From Galerina marginata (Eukaryota > Basidiomycota > Agaricomycetes > Agaricales > Galerinaceae), in NCBI GenBank assembly GCA_023014335.1, contig JAECYW010000011.1:2294001-2358000 (forward strand): 64,000 nucleotides of DNA. Direction: 5' to 3'. Shown here piece by piece: positions 10,717 through 23,350 of this stretch; within the stretch, counting starts at the first letter, position 1; the number at the start of each line of letters is the position of its first letter. A program made the translations under genes and the position numbers. The notes beneath the pieces were generated by a model. It was given only the letters and a program-made list of their open reading frames with translations, ran no database searches and was not told the DNA's origin.

Positions 10717-13700
10717 TTACAGACGAAGAGCTATGATTTGAAGGCAGCGACTATCTATTCCAGGAACATGCACGGTGGAAGAAGCAAAATGAGTGATAAT
10801 ATCAGAAATGCGTACCAATACCCTGTCATCCTTCAGGACATTCTGGACAAGGTATCCGGCAGCAGCAGGAAGCTGCCTCAAATAATCCAGATGACTGTCC
10901 TCTTCACAGAGGGCGGTATACTCTCGCAGAATTGCGAATATTTCGGTGACCTGCTTCCCGTTCTTTCTTGTGGCGTAAGAAAACACCGAATCGATGCAGC
11001 CAGCCACCGCTCCGGTCTCAGGTCCTCCCTTGCGGAAAAGGACATTGCTATTGCCCTTTCCAGCGGAATCAAACCTTTGCCCAAAATGTTCCACGTAGGA
11101 AAGGACAGAACAATTTGAAGGAATGAAGATGGGCATGGCGGACGGTTCATTGCTGGTCATCCACTCCTGGAAGATCGTGATTGAGGTTTGATCTAACGAA
11201 GCTGCTGTCTTCCCGGTTTTCGGTTTCATGTGGAACCCAGTCTCCTCGTTATGTGTACCTCGTATGTTGATTTTATATCGATTCTCGAACATAGATATGA
11301 TCGGGTGTAATTCTGCAGGCAAGTTTGCCTCAGAGTACAGATTCCGCAGATTTTGTGCTCGACAGAAGCGAATGAATTTTGATTTTTCCATCTCTCCTGC
11401 ATGTACAGGTCAGTACACCAAGGAACGATTAACACAATAGAGCCATTACCAAATTTATTGTTTGTTGGCAATCCCTGAATAAGACCATTGTACCGTTCGA
11501 AAGCGAAACACCTCCAGGAATGTGTTGGTCCGAATCGGCGGAGGTGGGAAGGAAAATGCAAAGACAGGTGTTGATAAGGGCTAATGCTGATGAAAGGGTA
11601 AAGCTCCACGAAGCCTCTAAGATATAACTCCATGTGACTTTCGTAAAGGTCAATGTCATGGAACGTTATCTTGCGCATGTTAGCTATCTTGACCGCAGTA
11701 ACGAGATGCATGAAGTTTTCCAACATTTTGTAATGTCGGTCGGTCTTCGGAGTTCGGCCCCATAGGCGAGTTAATGTGATAGGAAGGTTCACGGTGCAGA
11801 AAGCTTTCCACTCATCGGCTTTGAACTTACCCCACTTGATCTCTCCAGGGTGCTTTGGGGCGGGTGCGAACCAAGACGGCAGGGAAATATTCTCCATATC
11901 CTCACGAATAGCATGCAAGGTTTCCTTTCCCAAGACAGCATGGTTGGATTTTCCTTTGTCAAGTAAATATCCGTCTTCGTCGACAATGCCATCAGCAAAG
12001 CGCTGTTGAATCACGTCAATGAGACTCGCATTGGCCAGGTTAGGTTGACTCACTGATTCCTGTAAAATGTCCAGAAGTTGTTTTTTTCGCATGTCTTCAT
12101 ACTCGTGTAATGGACCTTTAAGTTTCATTGTGCATAAGACAGCAAGGAGGTATTTTTTGGTTCCACCAATGACGGTTTTTCCTCCAGTGCGATACAGTTG
12201 GTTGAGTTTTCCCACCTCACCCTTACTTATGTCAGGAGTAAGTGCCGGCGTCGCGAGTTCATCTGTAGGACCAACAGCAGTCACTGCCAGAGCACCTTCA
12301 TGCGTAGCTGCAGTTGAAGACCGATTGTGGCTGATATCGTGGGGTCCGGGTGAGGGTATAGGCTGGGGGTGTAGGGTGCGTCGGTTTCGCCTAACGGGAA
12401 TTATGCCAGCCTCATTTCGCTTAAGGCCTCGTGAATAACAATCAAGACATGCAGAGTATATATGGCTTACTGATGCATGTAGAAGTCCAACCATCTTGTC
12501 TTTTACCATACCCATGTATTCATCCCTAGAGCCGTGTAACTTGAGGCAGCAAAGAGCGACTAAAGTGTCTTTACTGGCACGATCAATCCTCGACTTTGCA
12601 CCAAGATAAAGCTCGTTCAACGCTTCATCAGTCAGATGCGACGGCTGAGGATTTGACTTGACAGAGACTTGGGACAGAGAACCTTCTGTCAAAATTGGAG
12701 GCGTGCAAGGATCTATTTCCCTCGAGACAGGTGGCTGTAAACTATCCATTGGCAAATTTGGTGACGTCAATGATTCTTGGAGAGTTTCATTGGTGTTCTC
12801 CTTGTGCGGGTTGCTGTCAGTTCCAGGGACAACGACTTGGGGCAGAGAATCTTCTGTCAAAATTGGAGGCATGCAAGGATCTACTTCCTTCGAGACAGGC
12901 GACTGTAAACCATCCATTGGCAAATTTGGTGACATCGATAGTTCTTGTAGAGTTTTGTTGGTGCTTTTCTTATGGGGGTTGCTGTCGGTTCCAGGGACAA
13001 CGACAGAAACTTCAGGGATAAGAGTCCCGTCTTTCTGGAACCATCCTTGTGCGATTCTCTGGAGCAAGCACCTTAGACCAACAACATCCAAGTTCAAAAT
13101 GCACATCTGGGACTTACATATTTTACGAGCAGCCTTATCAACTTACCATGCCGACCTCCGTAATGCAGTCCAGCTTCACGACATAGTTGTTGCAACTGGG
13201 GCTTTTTGAGTTCTTGAAGATTTTTTATTTTGCCGAACCGGAGTACATGCCGGGCCTCCGACAAATCTTCGTCACTTAAATTGAGGTCCGGCATACCATT
13301 TCCATCGTCAACTTCGACATCCATGCCCCAGACGTCTCGGATGTGCCTATGGAAGATACGGAGATAAAAGCTATGCATAGAGTCAATGACGACAAACTTT
13401 GTTGGATCCCAGTATGGTAGACGAAGAAGTTCAGACCACTTCGCTCCATATGCCCGAAATATGCGTGTTCGCTCTGACTCAGACTTTGCATCACGCCATT
13501 TCTGAGCATGAAAACAGTGGTCATGGTAATTGCGTGGGGTCCATTGGCTCCTGTCCAACTCGTTGATATCTGAGAGAGGAAGCAGGCATTCCGAGCAAAA
13601 CGGGCCAGCTGAATGCCCAGCTAACCCGGCAACACGCCGCGCAGCAGGGAGATCGCAAATGACGGGAACGAGAGCACACCGCACGGGCCGGCCAAGTGGA

Positions 13701-15447
13701 TACTCAGCCGTCTTTGTCAGGTACATGCCTTTCGACCAGAGAGATAGGAGATCATCGACGAGGGGGCGGAGTATGTGATTGACTTGATGAGTGGCAGGTT
13801 CAGTTGGTCCCGGAACAACTCCAAGGAGAAAGACATTTTCGGCCTGGTATCGCAGTTCGATGGGTAGATTGAAACAAACTAGGTAGACCCCACAAATGCT
13901 AACATGCTTTCCGCCTCGTTTATTGCCGTACGGGTTAAATGCGTCCATGTTTAGTCCAAAAATTAGACGTCCTTCGGCGTCCGGTTTGTCCATGAAATGG
14001 CGACCATCTGGCCCGAGAAAATCCCGTAAAATAGATGCATCCCATATATCACCCATTTCATTTGGTGCTTCGGAGCCATTTCCCATGGTCCGACGGTTGA
14101 GATGTTTTTCTATTTCGGGACGTGAATACATCCTTCCAATCCAATCCCGGAGAAGTTGATATGTAAATTGACGTGTGGGAAGTGTAATATCGGGCTCTAA
14201 TTTCTTCTGCAACCTTCGCCCACATACTGGCCCGCCAGATAGGTCCTGATATTCACAGAACTCAGGATAGGAGCTTGAATCATTTGGATCAAAGGTGTAT
14301 GTGGAGAAGCAGGTCGAGCAGCATACAACAGCCGTGAACTTGGGGTCAATAGGTAGGGAGGCGATGACTGTGCGTACATCTGAGGGAATGGTGTTGACAA
14401 TCGAGATGCGGTCAGGGTTAGGAGAATCCCGTAAGGCTAGCTTCAGGAGGACACCAAGGCACGGAAGGAGGAAACGTAGATCTTCCAGGGATAGATTGGC
14501 TAGAAGATGCAGCGTTGCTGCGAGCAAGTACACAAGGCAGGATATGGGTTCCATTCCTCTTAAAAACGAATGGTAAACTGCTAAGGTAAGTTCGTGAACG
14601 TCATGCGGAGACAGAAAAGAAAAGAAAACCTACAAGTGTTCACAGTTCTTCCCTTCTCGACCTGTGCAATTTTCCACTGTTCTTCCCAGCACTTCTTTCT
14701 CACAAGGGAAAGTTTCCTCAGTTCCTCTCGGAGCTGAGGCTTTAATTGCCTGACCCGGGACGCCTGCTTAGGAGATGTGTTTCTACTTGCGAGGCGATCA
14801 AAGAATCTGAGGGAGTCACCAAGGGAGTTCTGATGTTGAATAAAGCTGTAGTTCGAAGAAGCAAGAGCATCCAACTCAATGTGTTCAAGGGGGATTTCGG
14901 ATGGAATGGCCGTGTGTTCCCCAGGCGGCTTTGCAAAGACGAGGGGATTGCTTTTCAGTTCGTGTTGGAATTTGTCCGATTCGACAACGTCTAGTAGTTC
15001 TACTGCCTGCTTTATTTGGAGGCTTACTTGGAGCTTCGCTCGGGTGCTGTTTGGCGGAGGACTTAGGCCCTTCACAAGTTTCTGTAGGCGCTTGCGAACG
15101 GGGCGCGAAACCTTGTCAGTTGTGGACGGTTGGGGTGTCTGTAAGGCTGGCGTCGCTCCATCAGAACTTGCAGGTAGCTGGTCGATGGGGGCCAACTGGC
15201 TGGTTGGGTTCCCGCGAAGATCTGAGGATATACTGTTGTAATTCGCTAACGCAAGCCGACGGCGCTCGTCTTGTTGCTGATGTTTTTTATGCTGCGATGT
15301 TGTTACCCTCTGTCCGCGCAGCACTTGATTTGAAGAATAATCAAAGTACTGATTCTCCTCGCACTCGGTGCAGTGGCAGTCCACCATAGTGGCGGGCACA
15401 AACCTCCGTTGCTGGACAGGCTGTCCATTTCGAATTTGGGGGGGCAT
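10717..15447 (-). CDS. Tnp2-like CACTA transposase, four exons, apparently intact
   Basis: Cut-and-paste transposase of the EnSpm/CACTA (Tnp2) superfamily. Exons are 15,447-14,634, 14,580-13,118, 13,058-11,450 and 11,396-10,717. All introns are GT-AG, and the sum of 4,566 nt is a whole number of codons (1,521 residues). Exon 1 carries a CxC-type metal-binding pattern (CHCTECEEN). Exon 2 has the Tnp2 core: GLNMDAFNPYG with its Asp, CDLPAARRVAG, CSECLLP, and VVIDSMHSFYLRIFHRHIRDVWG. A SAP-like segment (ELKKPQLQQLCREAGLHYGG) follows, and two more related LCCLKLHG / LCTMKLKG segments lie in exon 3. Exon 3 also has a 56-residue tandem repeat and the C-terminal ERYNGLIQGLPTNNKFG motif. With no stops or frame breaks, it could be active and could have driven rearrangement of this locus. 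Confidence 0.88.
12666..13001. repeat. Two 168-bp tandem repeats within the transposase gene
   Basis: Units start at 12,666 and 12,834 (both GACTTGG) and encode two 56-residue copies containing VVPGTDSNPHK and SPNLPMD. The length is a multiple of three, so the frame is kept. The copies differ at scattered sites. Confidence 0.85.
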
Positions 15448-16862
15448 GCCGTCACCTCAAGTCGTGGGTCGCAACCCAAGCAAGATTGGAAGGAATAGGG
15501 CAAGAACTAGATAATATCGTGAAGAGAGGAGAGGATGTTGACTATACGTGCACGTCACTATCATTGTTATCGATCGCCGATTTGGGTAGGCTTGTAGCCG
15601 GCATGGTGGCAATATAGGAAATTCCGGTCTACAACAAGAGACGTAATGATCATTGTTCATATCCTGCTGGACTCCTACGGCTGGGCTGGAAACCAATAAA
15701 GCCAAGGAATGAAGGTATGGTCCACTTGGATTGCACGTCGGAATTAATACATTGGCAAATCGTCTGAAATTCTTCCAGTGGCAGAGCAGATCAAAATTTG
15801 GCATCGTTACGAATAATAATACTATTCCCTTGATGATTGATTATCACAAATTTTTAGTTTGACTCGTCGTTCTCCAGAGGCTGCTTGCTTTCCGGGGAAG
15901 TGAGCACACTGGAGCCATGAAATGGCCATAGGAGGGTTCGGTTCGGCCAAGGTTAGCAAACATATGTCCGACAGAATGGCAGAGGCAGCTGCCGGCTTAC
16001 CGCAGGCAGTCGGGTGTTCGAGGGTGGCGGTAATGATCGATGATAAGCCATATACTTGCTCGTATCGACGATGTGGCCGAGATTCAAATTTCAGACGTCT
16101 CGAGTGGAGTAAAGAAGGCTTCGAGTTTGCTTGCAAGAATGTGGAGTTGAAGATACCAGGACTCAACAGTTGTTCCCAACAGTATCCCACATGTGCAGTG
16201 TTTTAGTTCCTTAATGTCGTGGTAAGAGAATGGGAAGGCTGAGTATTGCGGACATTGGCATCAGAGCTAAACTTCGTACGAGCGTGAAGGGTGTGGTCGG
16301 AAAAACAGGCAAGCAGTACCTGTGAGAACTCGACAGGCGAAAGGAACAACCCAATGTATTACTTGGCTGATAGTGTACGGTCAAAGGTTGACGTTGAAAG
16401 CCGAAAACGACTTGAGAAAACGACTTTTCGACCCCCCGAGTACACCGCGGTTGAACAGAATCCACCAACTTTAGCCCGGGCAGCAATATGTTGAGAAGAA
16501 GACACTGCAGTGCAAAGGGTAAATGGGTCTCGGAACTCCTGGCAGCAAAGGATGAGAATTACGATGGGAATGAGTACAAGTTTGAATTAAAACTGAATGC
16601 ACTCTTTACTTGAAAGAATCGTCGAAAGGCGGAATCATGGCCTGCAAGATTTACTAGACTGTATATGGTCAGTGGCGGGTAGAATACGAATGGGAAAAAG
16701 CAGTTACATTTAGTATTTATATATTATTTGATGAGTGCAACCAAAGGTTACGAATGGGATGAATAGCCGGAGGGTCGAAGCGCCATTCAGGTCGAGCAGG
16801 GCGGAAAATCTTTCACCTCTAGTAAGAGATGAACTAAGGCCTGGGTACGGGACGGCCTTGAG
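15448..16862. other. Spacer remainder upstream of the transposase
   Basis: About 1.4 kb between the transposase start and the right arm. Small open frames on both strands (for example 15,922-16,206 plus and 15,822-16,190 minus) match no family I know. It should hold the transposase promoter and one transposon end, but neither is recognisable. Confidence 0.4.
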
Positions 16863-19603
16863 GAAAAACAGGCGCATGTTAGCAGATCCGTCGAGAGGGT
16901 GTACGTGTGTGGCGGTTCACCGTCGGGGCCACCCTCCTGCGGAGAATATGTCAGTAAATGGACGAGCTTTACATGAGTTGGCTTCACCCCAGGCAATCAG
17001 AGCTCAACGGCATGTCTGGGTGGAAATATTGTGACTGCTGGCTAGAAGCTATAGCAGACCAGATTTTAGCAGTGAACGAGATTTCGACAAAATTAACTGT
17101 AGCTTTCTCTGCTCCGAGAGATTCGTCGGACTGTATTCAAGGCGTTTCGGGGTTGACTGAAGCATTGTCACAGGAAGTCTTGCCGTCTAGGGATCGATGT
17201 CGGAATTCATTAAGATTTAGACAGCACTGCATTGAAGGACTTGCCAACTGTATGGGAGCTTTGGGTAGGTCGATATAAGGCGGGCTCTGAACACAGAGGA
17301 AAATCAGTGCTAGGCGAGTTTTCAACGAGGTTAAACATACGAGAACAAAACTGTGGTTAAAGTTATCCCGGGTGTGAAGAACTCATGTGACTGCCTTGCA
17401 ATCTATAAAAACAGACGACGATGAGTATTCCATTCTACGAATTTTTGACGAAATGAGTGTACCAATTTAGAACCCAAACAACGCCAGCGTTCTCGGCATT
17501 TTCTGGTCTCCAGAAATTGAAAAAGGAAAAAGATGCAGACTTGAACGATTTGTAGCTGATTCGGGCGATTTCCCCAGACTATTTCCCCCGATTTTTGGAT
17601 ATCCATAAGACAGGGTGTGCAACCATATTCGGGCTTGAAAGGTGGAAACGATAATAATATTAATATTCTGCTGCGCATGCATAACTAGAGATATGATAGA
17701 GTGGAAGAAATTCCGCCTGTAGCGGAGCTGAATTCCGCCACGGACACATACCGACTTATCGTGCAGGGAACTTTACGCAAGCAGTACTAATACTTGGGTG
17801 CGGAATACCGAGCTGTGTTCGTCCGAGCAAAGTACGTGGGCAGGCCTGCGGGTTAGAACCTGCGCCGGAGAAGATGCTTCAAGGTCAAGCATAGGATTTC
17901 AAGCCACATTCCAAAACGAGAGTCAGACCAAGCCTTCTGAACAATTGCAATGGACGAGAATCAGTATTCGACGAGATCCAAACATGAAATGGGAGACGTA
18001 CCTTGACTTCAAAGAATTAGCCAAGAAAGCGTGAATATTAATTAGCCAGGTCTTCAGTTCAGGAGCTCTGCTAAAGAAAGATCTTGCCGATGCTTTGTAG
18101 GCTAAAATCGACAACAAATCAGTATTCAACGGACCTTCAACAAGACGAATATTTCCACTGACCTCAAATCAATAAGAACCAAAAAACGCTCGTCCAAAGC
18201 TCTGGACTTCAGATCATTCTCGCCAGGCAGATATCCAACAAGACGGTGGTTTACAGCTAAGCGAACGGGTCGCGGTCGTTTCATGCCTGAGAAATGCGTG
18301 AAACACGAAAGAGTCCATCAAATATATCAGAAGTTTGAAATTCAGCAGATATGCGAAATCGAGAAATGGCAGTAGTCGTGGCAGAACGCGGAATTTTCTT
18401 GCATGAGTGTAGAATGTCATGAAAAGATACGGTAAAGCGACTGCGAAAAAACCAGTCAAACCGATAGAAATCTTGAAATTCTGGTGAGAAAACTGCAAAT
18501 TTGTACGATGTGTCACGACTGAGTCGCTTGATGTGGCCATATATTGGGACGACAGATACAAAATTTGCGTGGACCGTTTGGCTTAGATATGAAAACACGC
18601 CATGGTATCTAGATTTGGGAGATATGAGAAGAGTATTTACAAAAGAAAGAAGGAAATCGTATGAATTTTGCCCGGGTTGGTACAATCAAATTTGGTCTCG
18701 AATTCGCCAGACAGGAGCGCATAATTAACGAAGAATCCAGTTAAAACTACCAGCGTGGAGACCTAGTTCTAGAGGATACGAAGATAATAATAAGTATCAA
18801 ATTGAGACAAAAGCGAACTGAAACATACGAGGGTGCAAATAAACATTGAAATATCCAAGATGCGGCAGCGTCAAGACAGCATTGAAAGGTACTAACGAAA
18901 AGCAGGAAGTCCTCTTGAATTTTGAGCGCGGTAACATACTACGCATATGGGACTTTAGAGACCACGGAACCTTGTGTGTGAGTAGTCTGGGGTTCGTATT
19001 CAAGTTGTGCATGGGATATCCAGTTGATGTCGACTCTTGAAGTTAAAGCCTGCTGCTGGAAGGCCACTCGTCTTCCCGTATTCGCCTTAGGAAAGTTTTG
19101 AAAGCTTTGTCGAGTAGGAAAGCCAGCACAATATCTGTAAAAATCAGGGTTAAAAATGCCGGAAGCAAAAATTGAAAATCGACCAAAATACTTACATCGG
19201 ATAATCCTCTTTTCACTACGCCACCCGTCCACCCACAAGCTGTCGCCATCGTAAGATAGACGTGTTCTCGACCTCAAGGGTTTAACCACAAAAAAGATTG
19301 TCCGCAAACAGGGCGGCAAATGTTGTTGTTACCCTTCCCTGAAAACCAAAACAGAGACGGTCTAGTAATGGGTCCATAGCAAGCTGAAGAGATCACGCAT
19401 GAAAACTTGACGGTTTGCAGACATAAAACTTGAACGTACAAAAGTTTCAAAAAGAATTGCGAAGCGAAATTCGAATGTTAACATAGGTCAAGTTCAGGGC
19501 GTTCTGGTCGAAATTGACGTAGATGCAGTCTGGAAGCTGAAGTAGAGAAGTCAGCGCAGATTTCGGGAAAAACTAAAATCAAACAAACCTTGGCCTGAAA
19601 GAA
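16863..19603. repeat. Old repeat region (right arm)
   Basis: Mirror of 7,740-10,480. The stretch 18,230-18,860 has the clearest similarity to flanking DNA at 26,480-26,990, sharing ATATATCAGAAG and GAAACATACGAG in the same order and orientation. Confidence 0.5.
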
Positions 19604-20954
19604 TCACCAGAGCGGGCCAGGGAGACGCTGAGATCCAAGAGTAGTGGTTGGAAATCTAATGTTAGCGACATTCCGAAGTGAAGCAAAGGGATGCATTCCA
19701 TAACTCGACGTAGGTGCTAGTGCCAACGATGAGGAATCGACATCCTTCGTCTCACTCGGCGCATCTGTAGGTTGATCTCCGGAAACATTGCCTGCCTTAA
19801 TTTCGTCACGAAACTCCTCTGCATTGTTTGGCATCGTAGCCTCGGGCTCTGATGTTCTTTTGGTGGTGGTTGAAGTCAAAGAATAATATCAAGACCACAG
19901 ATCCAACCAAGTCGACGTGGCTGTCATCCTGGTCGAACCCGCAGCCATCGTCCCTGTGGTCTCTGCACTTCTCTGTAGTGGTCGTCGTCGTCGTGGTCGG
20001 CTCCGTTGTCAGGCTACCAGTTGCCAATCCCACTCGATCACGATCGTGATCCTCCTCCTCAGGCACCACGGCGGCGGAAGCGAAACCAGAACCAGTCGCA
20101 GAGGCATCAGCACCCTCCGTGACCAGCACCCGCTCAACCCCATCTGTATCCTTCAGCACTTCCGTAAGCTTCTTCGTCTGGGCCTCGTCAGCGTTAACGT
20201 CCGCAGCAGCAGCAGGCGGAGCTGTAGTCGACGATAACGACGATGGAGTCCACCCAACATAATTCCACCACGATTCTGACAAAGTCGAAGTTTTCAGCTG
20301 TGGCTGCCTTGCACCCTGCACCACAAGCGAGATGGGCGGTGTTAGCGTTTTGTTATCGCCTGAATCACTGTTGGGCGAAGTTGCGGTAGAAGAAGATGCA
20401 GGAGGTCGAGAAGTCGTGGTTGTTGTTGAGGTTGTCATTGAAGTATTAGCTGAAGATAATGTCGACGTTGGCTGTTCTGCCGTCGATCCCGAGGTCGAAC
20501 CTTCCAACCCCTCCACAACCAAATCCGCTCCATCCACCAAAAGATTCGACAATCGCACCTTCTCATCGTCCCTCTTGATCTTGGCAGGCGTAACAGTAGA
20601 AGTAGACGAACTCAACGGCGAGTTCGACTCTGTCCACCCAGTCGATGACGAGGAGGCGGACTGAACGTGGGCGGAGGTTTTGGCATGGGCTATGTACGAG
20701 AAGTTTGATGAGCAGTTGCCAGAGGAACAGGTTGTCTTGAGGAGCAGGAGCAGGAGCTGTGAAAATAGGAAGATCAGTTAGCAAATATAGACGATACGGG
20801 GTAGATAAAAATGTACCATATGTAGGTTGAACAAAATTATTGTAAGTAGCCGTCGTTGTTGGTACCGTTTCGCCACTGCCCATAGCATCATCACTGGCAC
20901 CAGAAGATGATGATTTGATCGTCTTCGAATTTGGTTTAGAGTCGCGTCCTGGAC
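19604..20954 (-). pseudogene. Ser/Thr-rich gene fragment, right arm
   Basis: Mirror copy of 6,389-7,739, with the same intron and the same extra base (position 20,727 here). No difference from the left copy was seen in the translated frames. Confidence 0.5.
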
Positions 20955-22928
20955 CTGAAGAGAAGAAGAATGATCATTAGGACCAGCACAAAAATGACGA
21001 GTAGCACAAGGCAGAGAAATGGAAAACAAAAATGCGGAAAGAACGAAAGAACCAAAAGAAAAGTAATAAAAGAAAGTCAAAATACGAAGCCAAGTGACCA
21101 GTAACGCCAGACGCTAAAACCTCAACATAACCGCTCACACACTCTCCTCCTGCTGCTCGTCATCATCGTGGCGGACAACGGGCACAGGAGCAGGAGCAGG
21201 ACAAGTTAATCAACCCAAAAAATCGCCTACAAACAACCCAAACGCCTAAAACACATCAAATCAACACAAAATCCAGCTCGCCACCACCATCTCTCAACGG
21301 AAAAACGCACAGATCTTCGGAACCTCGGAACCTTCCCCTTCTCCTGCCGAAACCGTTATGACGGATGACGCAAGAGAAAGAAGCTAACAAAAAACACCAC
21401 CAAAAACGTCACAAAAACCAGACAAAGAATTAGTCACTGAAAAAACCTCAGATGGCCGACATCCTTCTCAGAAACTGAAAATAGAAGAGAAAATTCTCGA
21501 AAAACAACTATGAAAGCCAAAAGGAAAAATAAAAGGGTATCAAATCCAAAACGAATGATTTAGAACCAAAACCAGAATTAAAACCAGGAGCACTCGAAGA
21601 GTCAATTCCAACAACCCAAAGTTCTCTTCGTCGTGGTCCTCCTGTAGTCGTCGTCGTCGTCGTCATCGCCCACAATCGATAACAGCAGACCGACGAGAAA
21701 GAACCAACACCAAAGATTACTCACAAACACCACCAACAGCTAAAATGAGTGAACCAACGTCCGTCTCCTCAAATAGAAAACCAATGACAAGGAAACGAGC
21801 AGAACCACCAAACCCAGCCACCGAAATAAAAAGAAGGAAAGCAGAAGGAAAGAGAAAAGCGAGTAAACCCAGAACAGAACAATAATCTCCCAACCAAACA
21901 AAAGCAAATCAAACCCGAACGATAACAACTGCCCATCCCGGCCTGCGAGCATGCCTCTCATAATCAGCTTCCATTGCTAATCGTCATCGTCATCATCACC
22001 CATGACGGAGAAAAAATAAAAACCCGCTAAACACATAAAACGCATAAAAACGTTGAAAGCATAGCAAGAACGAAAACGAAGCACGTCCTCCTTGTCCTCC
22101 TATCTAAAGTCCATCCTGGTTAAGGGATAGAAGGACGGGACAGGAAAAGAAAACGAATACGAATACGAAAAAGAAAAAGAAAGGAAAAAAGAAAGTAGAA
22201 AAAACGTCGAGAAACCCTCCTGACAGAATAGCAGAAGCAGAGTCAGCCAATGCCTGGTGTTTCTCCTGCTCCTGCTGGTCATGCTCGTCCTGCTGGTCAT
22301 CCTTCATAACTCTCATCGCGCATCCCACATCACGACGACCAACAATTGAAGGCAAAGAGAAAACCCAAAAAGAAACATTGTCTAAAATATGAAATACCCA
22401 ATACGCCAAAACGTCGAAAATGCATCGACGGCCATAAAACGACGATCTCCTCCTGAACGGGTAGAAAACGAACCACAGGAGAAAACGAAACGAACAGAAA
22501 AGAAAGAAGAGAAGAAGGAAAGAAGGAAAGCCAACCAAGGCAAAAGAGCAGAGAAATTCCGCATACTCTAAAAATGTAAGACTTACCTGCGCTTGAAGAG
22601 ATCATCAAAATACCATTTCCGCGAAATACCACTTGCTGACTTTATGCAGGCTTTAGAGACGTTGATGTTACAGTCAGTTAGTCAAGGGACTCGTGACTGC
22701 AAACGCGGACAACAGATCAGCACTCGACGGGTTATTGACAAAATGAATATACTTCAAAATGCCATCTAGTCAACCTTGTGGACCTCACCCAAGGCTTCAG
22801 CAGAGCAATCTCGCGGAATACTTGTGGCCTAATCAGCCTACGGATCAGTACTGAATGAGCTCTCAGAAAAAAATATCTTGCCTTGCTTGCTATCGGATAA
22901 AAAAAGAAAACCATAGAAACGCCCATGA
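20955..22928. other. Purine-rich stretch (right-arm mirror)
   Basis: Mirror of 4,415-6,388, here purine-rich on the plus strand. No gene seen. Confidence 0.6.
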
Positions 22929-23350
22929 ACAGGATGACGCAGGCCTGGACAGAGGCGACATTCCTGATCTCGAGCGCCGATGAAAGTGACACCGTAAACA
23001 GTCGTCATAACCTATGAAAACAAAATATCAATATCCCATTTTACCCTCCGCCGGAAAAACACTGACAGCCTGTCTGACGACATTCCTCGAGATTTTCCCA
23101 TTGAGCAGCTGAGCAAGGTCCACACCCGCCTCCGCTTACAGGATGACGCAAGCCTGGACAGAGGCGTCATTCCTGGTCTCGAGAACCGATGAAATTGACA
23201 ACCGTAAACAGTAGTCATAACCTACGAAAAAAAATATCAGTATCCCCCATTTTACCCTCCACCAGAAAAAGACTGACAGTCTGTTTGACGACATCCCTCG
23301 AAATCTTCCCATTCAACAGCTCAGCAAGCTCCACACCCGCCTCCGCCTTC
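22929..23350. repeat. 211-bp tandem duplication inside the RPO41 pseudogene (right)
   Basis: Mirror copy of the duplication at 3,993-4,414. Confidence 0.8.

Larger units (their letters stand above)
10481..16862 (-). mobile_element. CACTA (Tnp2-type) DNA transposon between the palindrome arms
   Basis: The single-copy centre of the palindrome is almost filled by a Tnp2 transposase gene on the minus strand. CACTA elements normally end in short inverted repeats beginning CACTA and make 3-bp target duplications. I could not find such ends here. They may be degenerate, or the element may extend into the arms. The exact borders of the element are therefore unknown; the coordinates given are those of the non-repeated spacer. 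Confidence 0.7.
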
